Source: Planoprotostelium fungivorum (taxonomy: Eukaryota; Evosea; Variosea; Cavosteliida; Cavosteliaceae). Taken from it: a DNA stretch of 64,000 nt. Below the pieces are notes generated by a model. That model was not told the origin of the DNA, searched no databases, and saw only the letters and a list, made by a program, of their open reading frames with translations. The stretch covers positions 1-64,000 of the forward strand of contig MDYQ01000049.1 of NCBI GenBank assembly GCA_003024175.1, read 5' to 3'. Below are positions 1 to 10,157 of this stretch, one piece after another (the stretch's first letter is position 1; each line of letters begins with the position of its first letter). Position numbers and translations under genes: made by a program.

Positions 1-1749
1 CAGACATCAACTGGCCCTCGATACCGGACGAAATGTCTTTAGAGGCGGCAGATCTGATCGGTCGACTGCTCGTCATCGAGCCCAGCAAACGTCTGGGCTA
101 TCAGGGCTGGGGGGAGTTGAAATCACACTTGTTCTTCAAGAACATCGATTGGGACACGGTACTCACCACATCGATGGATGACATCTTCGTGCCACGTCCA
201 GAGAGTCTTGTGGATACTTTTTACTTTGGTGACTTTGCGGTGGTGACGTAGCTGATCTCTTCAGATTCGAAAGACACGCCGAATAAGATCTCGTTCGCTC
301 AGGACATCAAGAAGGGGAGGAAGAGCCCCGTTATGGGTGAGAAAGATTGGAAGAGCGAGAGGTGAGCTGTTGCGTGTGGCTCATCCGCCGTAACACCTCC
401 AGATTCCACTTCACGAACGCGGCCGGGTTGGAGAAACAGAATCGCGCCCTCATCATTGCAACGGCCAAGAGACACCAACAAGATAACGACCAAGGCACAG
501 ACTCTGATGAGAACGTTCGCAACGGGTGATTGCATACGGGGTGTATGAGTGTCAGATTGATATTGTTCATAGATCTGGATCTCCTACATCACCGATCAGT
601 CCCATGATGTCTCCACCGAAAATCTCACCGATGAACCTATTTGGCAAATTGGAGGGAGATTACATTTCGAAATTAGACCCCGAGCTGTGTCGGCGAGTCC
701 TCCAGCGTCTGTCAGAGAGGGACGATGAATCATCCACCATGGTCAGAGAGATTGTCATATCGGAGGTGACTACATCCCGTGATTTCAAATTTTGAATCTT
801 CGGTTCAGATGCTGAGCGTGCCGTTGGGTGGAGCGGCTGCGGCAGTTCGTAAGGGAGTGCAGAAACCGTCACCGCGAATGCATCTTCCCACCATCCACAG
901 TCTGGCTCAAATCCACGATTTACCAGGTGAGACGAGAGAGTGATCGCAAACTGAAAAATGAAGGTTTCATTCCATCCGCAGAACGACACACCAGAATCGG
1001 AAACCATACGGTAGGGGGCTCCTTTGTGTTTCCTTCCCAGAAGAAGAGTGAGAACAATTCGCGTTGATTTTGTCACGAAGAGTTTTTGGCTGATGATGAT
1101 GCAGACATTGTAAATACATCATCATCACAAAGATTAGACCCCTTACCAGACAAATCACCACTCTCTAGATCGACACCTGCACGCTCCATGCGATCCACAT
1201 CATCGATGAGGTGAGACTCATCCGTCCCCCATCATCATCGACCAAATCTCCAAATAAGGATTAAAACAAATCAGGTCGATAAATGCACCGCTATCCCCAC
1301 GTGATACACATCGAGAAGCAAACCATCAGGGAGCTGCACACATATCACCCCGGATGGACTCCCCTCTACTGAAGAACCGAAGGAAATCGGCCTCCGACGT
1401 AAACTTGGCCCCCACCGAATTGCCAGAGAAGGAAGAGAAGACAGAAGGATCGACGTCGCTGTCACCAGAGATGAACAAAGGACCATCACTCAACATGCGC
1501 TGGTCCACATCTTCACCTGCCATATCCCCTCTGAAGAGTTTGGACTCGTTGAGAAGTTCCATCAGGGTGAGATGACGATCCATAGAATGCCATGTGTTTA
1601 TTCGAATGGTTTGCACGATCACACCGCGACGTCTTGCATGATTCGAAGCGATCAGGATGGTGATTGAAGTTGATCAGGATGACGATGAGTTGTTCGACGA
1701 ATTAGACATGTCTACACCTCCCCGAAAAGGCAGCCCCGTCCTCACGTGA
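1..1749 (+). CDS. MAST/Rim15-type AGC protein kinase, C-terminal part (5' end outside window)
   Basis: The first exon (to about 210) carries the end of a Ser/Thr kinase domain. DLIGRLLVIEPSKRLG, then a hydrophobic HLFFKNIDWDTVL stretch and an FVPRPESLVDTFYF AGC-tail element, is the pattern of MAST/Greatwall/Rim15 kinases. Later exons, bounded by gtgag donors and cag acceptors, encode a low-complexity Ser/Pro-rich tail with acidic patches (for example SPTSPISPMMSPPKISP). They include an exon near 1257-1566 and a last exon 1678-1749 ending DELDMSTPPRKGSPVLT before TGA. The junction near 1045-1080 is uncertain and may be a very short intron. The ATP-binding lobe and catalytic loop are upstream, so activity cannot be judged. 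The family regulates quiescence, mitotic phosphatase or the cytoskeleton. The role here is inferred only from family. Confidence 0.75.
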
Positions 1750-1845
1750 AGACCTCCTCATCCTGCGGAGGCCTCCCACGCTTCGAAACCCACATAAACT
1801 GTACAATTTTTTCCATCCATTTTTGTTGCACAATATACACATTTA

Positions 1846-3197
1846 TCAGACGCGAACTAACGGCCTCGACTCTGTCTTCCTCCACGGCTGGTCGTATTTC
1901 GCACCAGCGTCCACTCTTGGGTCGGCCAAGAGGAGTCTGAGAACAAAGAGGTGACCTCTCTCTTCAGCCAATCTCGCCGCTTCGTTGTACCTTCTCTCGT
2001 TAGACATTCGAAAAAGTTTCAATTTTACCTGGCGGCAGGGTTGACTCTGGGGTGGGAGAGGAGAGCTTGGACGATGCAGAGGTGACCGTTGGCGGCGGCG
2101 ACACGTATGGACTCGTTGTCGATGGCGGCGGCGTCGACTCGGTCATCCTCGAGCAGCATCTTTAAGATCTGGATATGACCTTGGCGTGCGGCACCTCTGT
2201 GTGCGTTGAGAAGGAAATAAACGGAGAGGAACGTCTTTTTATTTCGATATTCTTATTGACGGACGCGCGATGATGAGGGTATCACGATGTGATGATGATG
2301 ATGGATGTTTCTCACCTCAACGCTCCGTTGTATTTGGTGGCTGGATTCACTCTGGGGTGAACCAACAGCCGCTGTACAATGTTGGTGTGACCCAACTCCG
2401 CTGCAACTCTGATGGCCTCGCTGAAACTGATGAAGGTCAGAGAGAAACTTGAGATATCCTCTCACCGGGCAGAAGGATCGACTCTCGAATCAGATAAGAG
2501 GGCATTCACGACTTCCTCATGTCCATATCGTGATGCCTCTCGGATGGCATCATTGTCTTGACATGATGGGTCTATCTTTGTGTGTCTCATCAATAATGTT
2601 ACAATCTGTTCATTCGTCTCAGAATGGGATTGCATTTGGTTACGTCACCTGTGTGTTTCCTTGTTGGATGGCTTCGTGCAAACATTCATTGTTGTTTGCA
2701 GAGGGATCCACTCTTCGATCCGATAGAAGGAGTTGCGTTACCTCCAGATCCCCTCTCTTAACTGCGATACGTAGCGATTCATTGTTTCGGGAAGACGGTT
2801 CACAGCTTCCCAGACTCAACAACTCTCGGACAACCTTGGATTTCACTCAGTCGTTCACATCAAAAGATGGCTTCCATTGGGATCAAGTTTGTAATGTATG
2901 TTTCACCTCGGACCTCCCACAAGCGGCGGCCATTCTGAGTGTCCAGCTATCACAGAATCCATAATCCAACACCCGCATGGCAACCAGTGACCATTGTCTG
3001 CAGACCAGTCTCATGCTCTTCCAGTCCGCGAGTCTCCTCCTCCTATTCATACAATGTTCCTCCGAATCATCACAGACGTGGTCTCTGTTGATCGTGGAGA
3101 CCAACAGCATCATGATCATCTCGACCACGTCTAAACCGATGTTGACACCACAGAGCATGTCCCCCTCCATAATTACTACGATGCATCGTTCAGTCAC
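1846..3197 (-). CDS. Ankyrin-repeat protein with F-box-like N-terminus
   Basis: Exon 1 (from 3197) encodes a hydrophobic, F-box-like helix region containing SMRLVCRQWSLVAMRVL. The following exons carry at least five or six ankyrin repeats with the recurring core 'LLSDxRVDPSAxNNExLxEAxxxGxxxVV': about 2640-2860, 2450-2600, 2270-2440, 2060-2200 and 1846-2000. Each repeat sits roughly in its own exon, separated by short introns. The last reads LRLLLADPRVDAGAKYDQ and ends with a TGA at 1846-1848. Ankyrin arrays are protein-binding scaffolds. With an F-box-like N-terminus the protein could be a substrate adaptor of an SCF ubiquitin ligase, but the F-box match is weak. It is convergent with the kinase gene, with 96 bp between stops. 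Confidence 0.75.
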
Positions 3198-5100
3198 CGG
3201 TCACATGCTCCGGCTCCCACCTGCTGCTGAGAAAATGAGAGGACTGCTCAGCCTGCCGCGCTCGCACCCCAAACCCAAAAAAAACTCCGACAGATTCTCT
3301 CTTCCGCACGTTCCATATCTTTGGTCCTCCATTTCTCTCCACTTCCAGGCAGGCGCAGCTCTCATGCTCGCCGGTGACTCTAAAATTATAGTATAGCCGT
3401 GTAGTCTTGTTGAAAGCTCATTCGGCAGGCCTCAGCGGATTCGCGGTGCGAGAGCTGTCAAATACACCGCGGCCAGACAAAATCGGCTGCATCCATCGTG
3501 AGCGATAGTCAACCAGTAGTAGTGGTTCAGTCTACATACAACTATACAACTACACGTGTTTTGAGAATCATCACCAACATCACATCGGAAGACTATCGAC
3601 GGAGACATTGTCGAATGTCTAAGATTCTCACAGAAAGGACAGGAGGACGATGGACATACCAGTAATTCGCCAAACACATGGATATCCGTCTGACCGTTGT
3701 CAAGACATCCTGAAGAACTACCCTTCACCATCGTATGAACATCTGCCAACCCCTCCCAGGTGCAGTAGGAAGCCCACAAGATGAAGACCAAAGATAATGT
3801 GATCAGTGACAAGTTAAATCACATCCGTAACCACCATTGTGAAGGTCAAGTTACCGCCCACAACTCCAAGCCTGGCGCCATTGACAAGCAGAGTTAAGAT
3901 GTTACCAACATCATGTCGAAGCCTTTTTACCGCTTTTTCTCCTTCTTGCACCTCCATTCACTGATCCTTTAATTGCTTATCCCTGTCACATTATCTTTCT
4001 CAATGTATCCTCTTTCTTGTCACATCATCTTTCATTCAGCCACATCAATCACATTGGTGCATTTCTCATTTGCAAAATATTTTATTAGATTTCACCGTTC
4101 TCTGCTTTGATATGATGACCATTATCCCACCAAAGGTGTCTAACTATCAATACTATCAGTTGTGAAAACCTCGTCTCCTCACTTGATGTAGTCAGAAAAT
4201 AAACATGTCTCTTGTTTACTCCATGTTTTCTATTTTTTGTCAGATATGCGGTAATTAATGGCTCAGTCCATCTACTCTTGGTGAAAAATTATGATGGGAT
4301 CTTATAATGCAATTGCAGAGACAAGATGAGACAACTGAAACGCCTGATAACATACATATCGGACCATTGAGAAAAAACAAGAATGCATAGGAATCTGCAA
4401 ATGCCAAAGTGGTAGTAATTAAAGAAGTTTTACTACCTTGTTGATTTGTTATGCAGAAATGGTGAAGCAAAATGCAATTTATAAGGATATGACAAAGTAT
4501 GTATGTTATGTCCAGAAATGTTTGTCTCTCAGCCAGGTGTTGGGCATTGCTAATTCAATCTTGTGTCAGAATTGTAATTCAGTTGTTGAAATCAACTGCA
4601 ATCTACATGTTTGAACTTTGTTGGTACATTATATGACAAAAAAATGACATAAATTATTGATGAAGCATGCAAAAAATACAGAAAAATATGCCAAAATTGA
4701 GCTGTCCGCGCACGCGCGGTGAGTAATAATTTGGGATTTTCTGTGATTTTTTCCCCTAGATTTTCCGTAAATTTTTCTTATATGTTGAAGTTTATCAGGA
4801 CTGCACATGTGCGGTCTGTTGTATATGTCAATTGGCTCTGATGTATTAGCAAAGATCTTTCAATTTCGTTCAATCACCTGATTAATCAAAGTTGACCATC
4901 TGATTTTGCAAAACAACATAACATGTATCAATTTTGATAGAGTTTGGCATTGTGAAATGTAAGACTGCTAGAAATTCAAAAGGAGACAGCAAGTAGTTGC
5001 AAAAAAGGGTGCTTGTTTCTTTGAGCTATTAGGTTTGTATATTGTTGTTTTTTCTCAATGGTCTGATACATAAATTATACATGTTGTAGGTAACACTGCA

Positions 5101-5244
5101 TGTTGGAACTCTGTGGAACCAGGGGGTCAGACCCTTTCCAACCCACATCATCCTGACTCAGTCAGATGCACCAGATGCCCTGATTCTGCCAAAATAGGAG
5201 AAAAGTCAGACATTCCATTCCTAAGATGACTTATGATGATGTGC
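5101..5244 (+). repeat. 144-bp direct repeat, copy 1
   Basis: Starts TGTTGGAACTCTGTGGAACC and ends ATGACTTATGATGATGTGC. It matches 5869-6012 over the same 144 positions with about three substitutions. The copies lie 768 bp apart. Weaker, degenerate relatives of the unit (a 'GGTCAGA...CCC...CTGACT' core then 'GCTGATTCCAA') are visible around 5270-5340 and 5540-5640, suggesting an old array of roughly 280-300 bp units. Confidence 0.85.
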
Positions 5245-5383
5245 GTATCAGCCATTTCACCACTGGGGCAAGTGGGGGTCAGAAACCCCAGCATACATCA
5301 TTCTGACTCGTACAGATGCGCTGATTCCAACGGTGAAAGAGAAAAGTGGTAAAAGTCATTTCCAACTGAGATAAAGCCATTTG

Positions 5384-5426
5384 TACGCTAAGCCTTAGCG
5401 TACGGACGCTAGACCTTAGCGTAATT
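5384..5426. repeat. Palindrome pair built on TACGCTAAG
   Basis: TACGCTAAG followed at once by CCTTAGCGTA forms a short hairpin. It is followed by ACGCTAGACCTTAGCGT, a second imperfect palindrome. A sister structure occurs 300 bp downstream at the same relative place in the degenerate repeat unit. Confidence 0.7.
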
Positions 5427-5684
5427 TGCACTCATCTCTGATGCAAACGGTCGGAGGTGGAAACAGATACCACTCCTGGGTAGGCCAGGTGTTGTTCTAC
5501 ATGGTCATGGTGTCAGACTTGACCTGGTGCCATCCCTAAGGTCAGAGGTGACCCCCTTTCTCATGCATACATTTGGTATCAGACCGATTTGAACTGACCT
5601 GATCCTGACTCTCTGAGACGCGCTGATTCCAATGGTATATCACACTGGTCACGAAAACGATGCCCAACTTGAGCAAAGTGCATA

Positions 5685-5727
5685 TTACGCTAATATTTAG
5701 CATATGTATGCTAATATTTAGCGTAAT
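5685..5727. repeat. Palindrome TTACGCTAATATTTAG / CTAATATTTAGCGTAA
   Basis: Two 16-nt arms flank a short self-complementary CATATGTATG centre. It corresponds in position and sequence (the TTACGCTAA core) to the palindrome at 5384-5426, so the hairpin is a conserved part of the ~300-bp unit rather than chance. Confidence 0.7.
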
Positions 5728-5868
5728 TCTCTCTTTACTCTGATACGAATGTCCGGACGAAAAAATGGATTACACCACCGTGTAGGCCATGTGTCTCTCT
5801 ACCTGGAAAAAGTGTGAAAACTGACCCGCTACCCTCCCTAAGATTTGACATGCCCCTCTGGTCATAAC

Positions 5869-6012
5869 TGTTGGAACTCTGTGGAACCAAAGGGTCAGAC
5901 CCTTTCCAACCCACATCATCCTGACTCAGTCAGATGCACCAGATGCCCTGATTCCGCCAAAATAGGAGAAAAGTCAGACATTCCATTCCTAAGATGACTT
6001 ATGATGATGTGC
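5869..6012 (+). repeat. 144-bp direct repeat, copy 2
   Basis: Near-identical copy of 5101-5244. Its right half is also the left arm of the fold-back at 5956-6075, which copy 1 lacks. Confidence 0.85.
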
Positions 6013-6075
6013 ATTACTGCACATCATACACAAGTCACTTAGTCATTTCATGTCTGACTTTTCTCCTATTTTGGC
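5956..6075. repeat. 120-nt fold-back (inverted repeat)
   Basis: The outer 26 nt (starting GCCAAAATAGGAGAAAAGTC at 5956) are perfectly complementary to 6050-6075. The inner 10 nt ATGATGTGCA (6004-6013) and TGCACATCAT (6018-6027) are also perfect. The middle of the arms is imperfect and the loop is only 4 nt. The left arm is the 3' part of repeat copy 2, so the right arm looks like an inverted partial copy added beside it. Confidence 0.85.
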
Positions 6076-6956
6076 ACTAAGTCCAGGTTGTCTTCTTCTT
6101 TACCAGTCTTTTGTCTTCCTTCATTCTAGCATGCTCAATGGACTATGATGATATGCAGCTATGTGATTGATCTGCAATACATTTCCTTCACAGAAGACAG
6201 AATTGGCCTTTTTTGACCAAATGTATCAAAGCTATCACCACAACAATCACCTTGGCCATGTCAAATACCTCAGCATTGCACTGCAGAAAGGTGTGCCTGT
6301 GATGCAGATGGATGCTGGGACAATCACAACTCCACCACAGATGTGATTCAATTATGCTCAGCATGATGAGGCCTCTCACTTAATCTCTTTTCAACTGCTA
6401 TCCTGAAACTAAGGTACTAAGGTATTTACTTTCAATTGTTATCAGTTGTCCATCTCATTTACAAGATAGCAGATTCTTCACATGACTCTACAGATTCAAT
6501 CGCCGTCACAATAACAGAAGGCTTATCAAAGATGAGATGATGGTGACAATTGTGACACTCTTTCATGGGAGTGCACTCTTTACTTGAACATCTGTGAACC
6601 TCGTGTTGTGCTTGACAGTATCTATTCAATGTAGGATGCTGACAAGGGGGCAAGTTTGTGGACATCTGACTCATCAGTTGCTGTTTGTCTTGCTGCTAGT
6701 TTTTTCTCTTATCGTACTCACTTTTGCAATGCAGTATGAAGTAGAATGCACATCAAAACAGGCACAATTTATCTTCAAGTTGCTCGGAGTCTGTAATAAA
6801 GAGGCATGTCTCCCCAGCCCTTCCACTGTCTCTCCTTCAGCTCTTTGTTTGACACACAAAATCGACAACGTCATGATGATGAAGTCCGTCTGATGATGTT
6901 GATCGGTCGATCGGATGTCCCATCATCGATGATCGTGTGTGATTGATCGACGATTG

Positions 6957-8549
6957 TCACGATGATCGCTGATGATGAAGGGAATGACAAGACACCTGAG
7001 ATGAAACCGTTCCCAGAGAAATGTCTTCTCTCAGCTCATCTCCCGTGACATTGAACGAGATGATGATGTCTGTATGAGTGGGTGTTCGTGTCAGCTTCTT
7101 CGAGAGGAGCTTCGCCAGGTGTCTCATCGTGATGGTCCTGGATGCCCTGACGAATCTGTGTCGTGTCATCATGACTCGAATGACTCGCACGTCCATCGAC
7201 GTGATCGATGACGGAGTGATGATGGAGTTGTGTCGTTGATGTGATGTGTTCTCTATGTGATGATATTGAAGCTACGACACGTTGGATGTCGATGTGATCA
7301 TGATGTGATCGTGATGATGAGATGATGTGAACGAGACCTGTTCATGATCTGCTCTAATTGGACTTCCTTTGGGTGTTTGAGTAGCACACATCCCACTTCA
7401 TCCTCCTTCAGAGGTCTCATCTGTCACCGATCACCTCCGATAATGACAAAAATTCGCGACGTCCGCCGATCTACAACGTGCCACACCTTGACTTCGGGGA
7501 TATTGTACATGGGCATGGGAACCATTGGGACTATGGCGCCAAAATTTGGGACTGGGTCCGGTACAGCTTTGATCTCCCTCTTCACCACCTTCGGTCTCGG
7601 TAGTGGGCTGACGACAGGTACCTCCTCGGGCTTTCGCTGGATTCAAGTCAGGGTTGGTTGTAGATGGAGGACCTCGTGCGACGTTCGCCTTCACCTTCTT
7701 ACGTGCATGCATGGCCTGTCTCTTCTTACCTTCTTCGACGCTGACGATGAGGTTCTTGGCTCCTGAAGAGCGTCAGAAATTTGAAATTTGAATGTCCCGC
7801 CCACCTGCTCCCATGATGTCTTTTGTGATTCTGTCGATTTCCTGTATCCATGATTAGATGATGATCAGACGTTCACGTGTCTCATGATGTGCTTCATGCT
7901 CAAAGAACGTGTAAATGTCTTCACCTCCTCTTGTTTTGCTTCGTAGTCATCGAGATGGGGATACACCGCTGCGATGATTCCATCAAAGTTCGTATCTCTT
8001 CTGAGATGTCTTCGAGACGTGCACTTGACACGACAAGCCGGACATTCTTTTCGTCTGAGATTGGTGAGTCTTGAGAGAGTGAAGAGGATGTCATATCTTG
8101 AAAATGTATGACAATGGTAGTGTGTCACCCCGTTCGAAGACACTTCTCTATGCATTCCGAACAGAAACGGTGGAGACATTCCATCACCGTCATCGTGTCG
8201 TGTAAAATGCCTAGACAAATGGGACAAGTGATTTCTACATTTAGGTTTCGAATCTGAACACGAGTCATTACGCCCGCATCATGTAAATCCTCTGTTTCGT
8301 CGTTCTATGGAAGCTTCTATGGTGTCGATGATCGATATTCCAATCAGATACCTGTATGGTCGTCTGACTATTGTCTACGATGGGTGCTCTGGGCTTCCGG
8401 TGATAATCATACAGAGAGATACCGTAGACTGTCGTGGATGAGATGAAAAGATGCGAAGCTTGACGACTCACTCGGAGACTGCTTCTCTAGAGGTATAGCT
8501 CTGGAAAGGTGAGACGAATGAAGGAGAAGTCAAGAGGCACTCACTCATT
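6957..8549 (-). CDS. RING1/RNF2-like Polycomb E3 ligase (RING finger plus RAWUL)
   Basis: Read on the minus strand, an exon at about 8337-8460 gives [19 protein letters not shown], matching the conserved stretch before the RING in RING1/RNF2. The next exon (about 8150-8290) has [20 protein letters not shown] then FCSECIE. After an intron come [40 protein letters not shown], the typical RING1 continuation. Small exons around 7430-7830 follow. A final part joins QIMN to [20 protein letters not shown] and [20 protein letters not shown], a good fit to the ubiquitin-like RAWUL domain that binds PRC1 partners. The role would be mono-ubiquitination of histone H2A. The first exon and start (perhaps ATG 8549) are provisional. 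The last intron may be spliced to a further exon near 6680-6890; 6957 is the stop if it is not. Some introns appear to be only about 32-42 nt. Confidence 0.8.
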
Positions 8550-8642
8550 CATTGGATCTCGAATGTTATGATACCCACCACACCAAGCTGAATTGTAGAC
8601 GACGTATGACACATCACATACTGCACATACAGACACACAACA

Positions 8643-9165
8643 TGCCTCCAAAGAAAGCAGCTCCAGCGCCTAAGAAGGGAAAGGACAAGTCAGAGGATGA
8701 TGGAGGAAAATTGAAGACGGCCAATTCAGTCAAGGTTCGTCACATTTTATGCGAGAAGCAAGGCAAGATCACGGAAGCCCTAGAGAAATTGAACGCCGGC
8801 GAATCTTTCGCTTCTGTTGCAGAGAAGTATTCAGAGGACAAGGCCAGAAGTGGTGGCTCTCTTGGATGGATGGTCAGAGGTTCTATGGTGTGAGTCATCG
8901 ATGATCGCCTCTCGTAATCTCTCGTATCCTCCATATAATGTCATGATATGTATGATCGATGTCATGTGATGATGCATTCGGACTGATTGCTCTACAGTGG
9001 TCCATTTCAGGACAAAGCCTTTGCACAACCGATCGGCAGACATTCAGAACCCTTCAAGACTGTACATGGGTGAGATCTAATCGATCATCAACTCAACCCA
9101 TTTCATGTCCTAAACTCACTCGTAACAGGTGGCACATCTTATTGGTGGAAGACAGAAAGGCGTAA
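8643..9165 (+). CDS. PIN4: Parvulin-type peptidyl-prolyl isomerase, PIN4/Par14-like
   Basis: Three exons encode about 126 residues. The N-terminus [20 protein letters not shown] is the basic, Lys-rich tail of PIN4. [20 protein letters not shown], then [20 protein letters not shown] and WMVRGSMV, is the parvulin fold with its first conserved His. After an intron at 8891 the frame continues [20 protein letters not shown] and, after a second intron, [11 protein letters not shown]. Phases agree at both junctions. I chose ATG 8643 because it gives the canonical start; an in-frame ATG at 8552 adds an atypical leader. Stop TAA 9163-9165 is immediately followed by TAAAT, a likely poly(A) signal. The gene is divergent from RING1, so a bidirectional promoter of about 100 bp is likely. 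Family roles include pre-rRNA processing and chromatin. Confidence 0.92.
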
Positions 9166-9322
9166 TAAATCGCACACTGGCTCACACATCATTGTTCACG
9201 TCGCAATCGATTGAAACTTGGATCGACGAGTGATATCATCCTCTGTTGAGGGTATCATTGCATCATCTGTCAATCCTATTGTTCAGTCGGTCCAATGGAG
9301 TCTGGATGTTCTGGCTCGTGTG

Positions 9323-9855
9323 ATGCACTTTAGAGGCACCGTGCCGGGGATGTTGATCCGACACGAAAGAATGGTCGATTTGTCACATCGATTGGGCTTG
9401 AAGAAACTCCTATACACGTCTCTTTTATATGTACATTCTATAATCGTTATCATGGTGGGTCGTATGTGACAATTGTCTCGAGCAGGTCACAGCTTGTGGA
9501 ATACATTTGTCAAGTTCTGTATCATAGCGTGGCCGTTCCAGCTACTCGAAGTCGTCAGAATGGACCTCTTATCCTCCTCCATCATGTTCTTATCCGAGCT
9601 AGGTGAATACAGCACGCGGCTCTGTCTCCACTCGCCAGACGTTCTCAGCTTCTGTCTGTACCTGTCCATGTTCGTTGTTGTCGTGTCCTTCGTTCGATTG
9701 CTCTGCTGGCGTCCAGCACCAGGAGATATCACCAACCTCCGGGTCTCAAAGTGTCAACCAGTGGGTGAGCTGAGACACGACAGACAGCATTTTCACAAGC
9801 ACATTTCCAGGATCCATGCGTTAGAGGCGACGTCAGCTTCGTCCGCTGTGAGCTG
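9323..9855 (+). CDS. Putative small membrane protein, unknown
   Basis: Two open stretches can be joined. 9323-9465 (MHFRGTVPGMLIRHERMVDL, then LLYTSLLYVHSIIVIM, a hydrophobic segment) is followed by about 9486-9760 with further hydrophobic segments (FVKFCIIAWPFQLLEVV; FCLYLSMFVVVVSFVRLL). A short last exon ends TSASSAVS before TGA. The first intron would be only about 25-30 nt, which makes the model provisional. At least two or three membrane spans are likely. No family is recognised. It starts about 160 bp after PIN4 on the same strand. An alternative is that the region is a PIN4 3' UTR plus chance frames. Confidence 0.35.
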
Positions 9856-10157
9856 ACGCATCGTGCGACTCGATCATGAAGACACCGAAGAAGAGAGCAA
9901 ACTTGGGTCGTTAAATTCTCCTGTGGGAAGCGGATGTCGAGACTTTAAGAAGTTCAATTCAGCACGTGCCACGTGAATTTATGCATCATGTCAGACGATG
10001 CTGGCGATCGCGCACATCATGAGCCTTTTCTCTGGAAACAGATGTATCTTCAAGAATGAAGCCATCTGATCTGTTCTGTCTGCAAGAGCAGGTGTCACGC
10101 TCACGTGAGCGTGGAAGGATAGATACAGAAGCAAAAATCACCCGAATTCTCGTGGAT

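Larger units (their letters stand above)
3198..6950. other. Gene-poor AT-rich island
   Basis: About 3.7 kb without a convincing gene, between the ankyrin gene start and the RING1 3' end. From about 3.9 to 6.8 kb the sequence is visibly richer in A and T than the flanking genes, and open frames are short and lack the local codon style. It holds a 144-bp direct repeat, a 120-nt fold-back and several palindromes, annotated separately. The first 700 bp (3198-3900) look like ordinary intergenic DNA and may contain the ankyrin promoter. The island may be a decayed, unclassified repeat element or DNA of foreign origin. I see no transposase, reverse transcriptase or capsid-like frame in it. Confidence 0.6.

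Noticed and set aside
3432-3812. 126-codon minus-strand frame with a hydrophobic start and many Cys
   Set aside because: It starts with TTG; the only upstream in-frame codons lead to a stop, and the first ATG lies after the hydrophobic part. No supporting splice site found.
6594-6893. 99-codon plus-strand frame with a hydrophobic segment
   Set aside because: Lies in the AT-rich island, overlaps a possible RING1 3' exon, lacks an ATG start and any family feature.
8552-8642. In-frame upstream ATG for PIN4
   Set aside because: Adds an atypical leader and overlaps the RING1 5' end; ATG 8643 gives the canonical PIN4 N-terminus.
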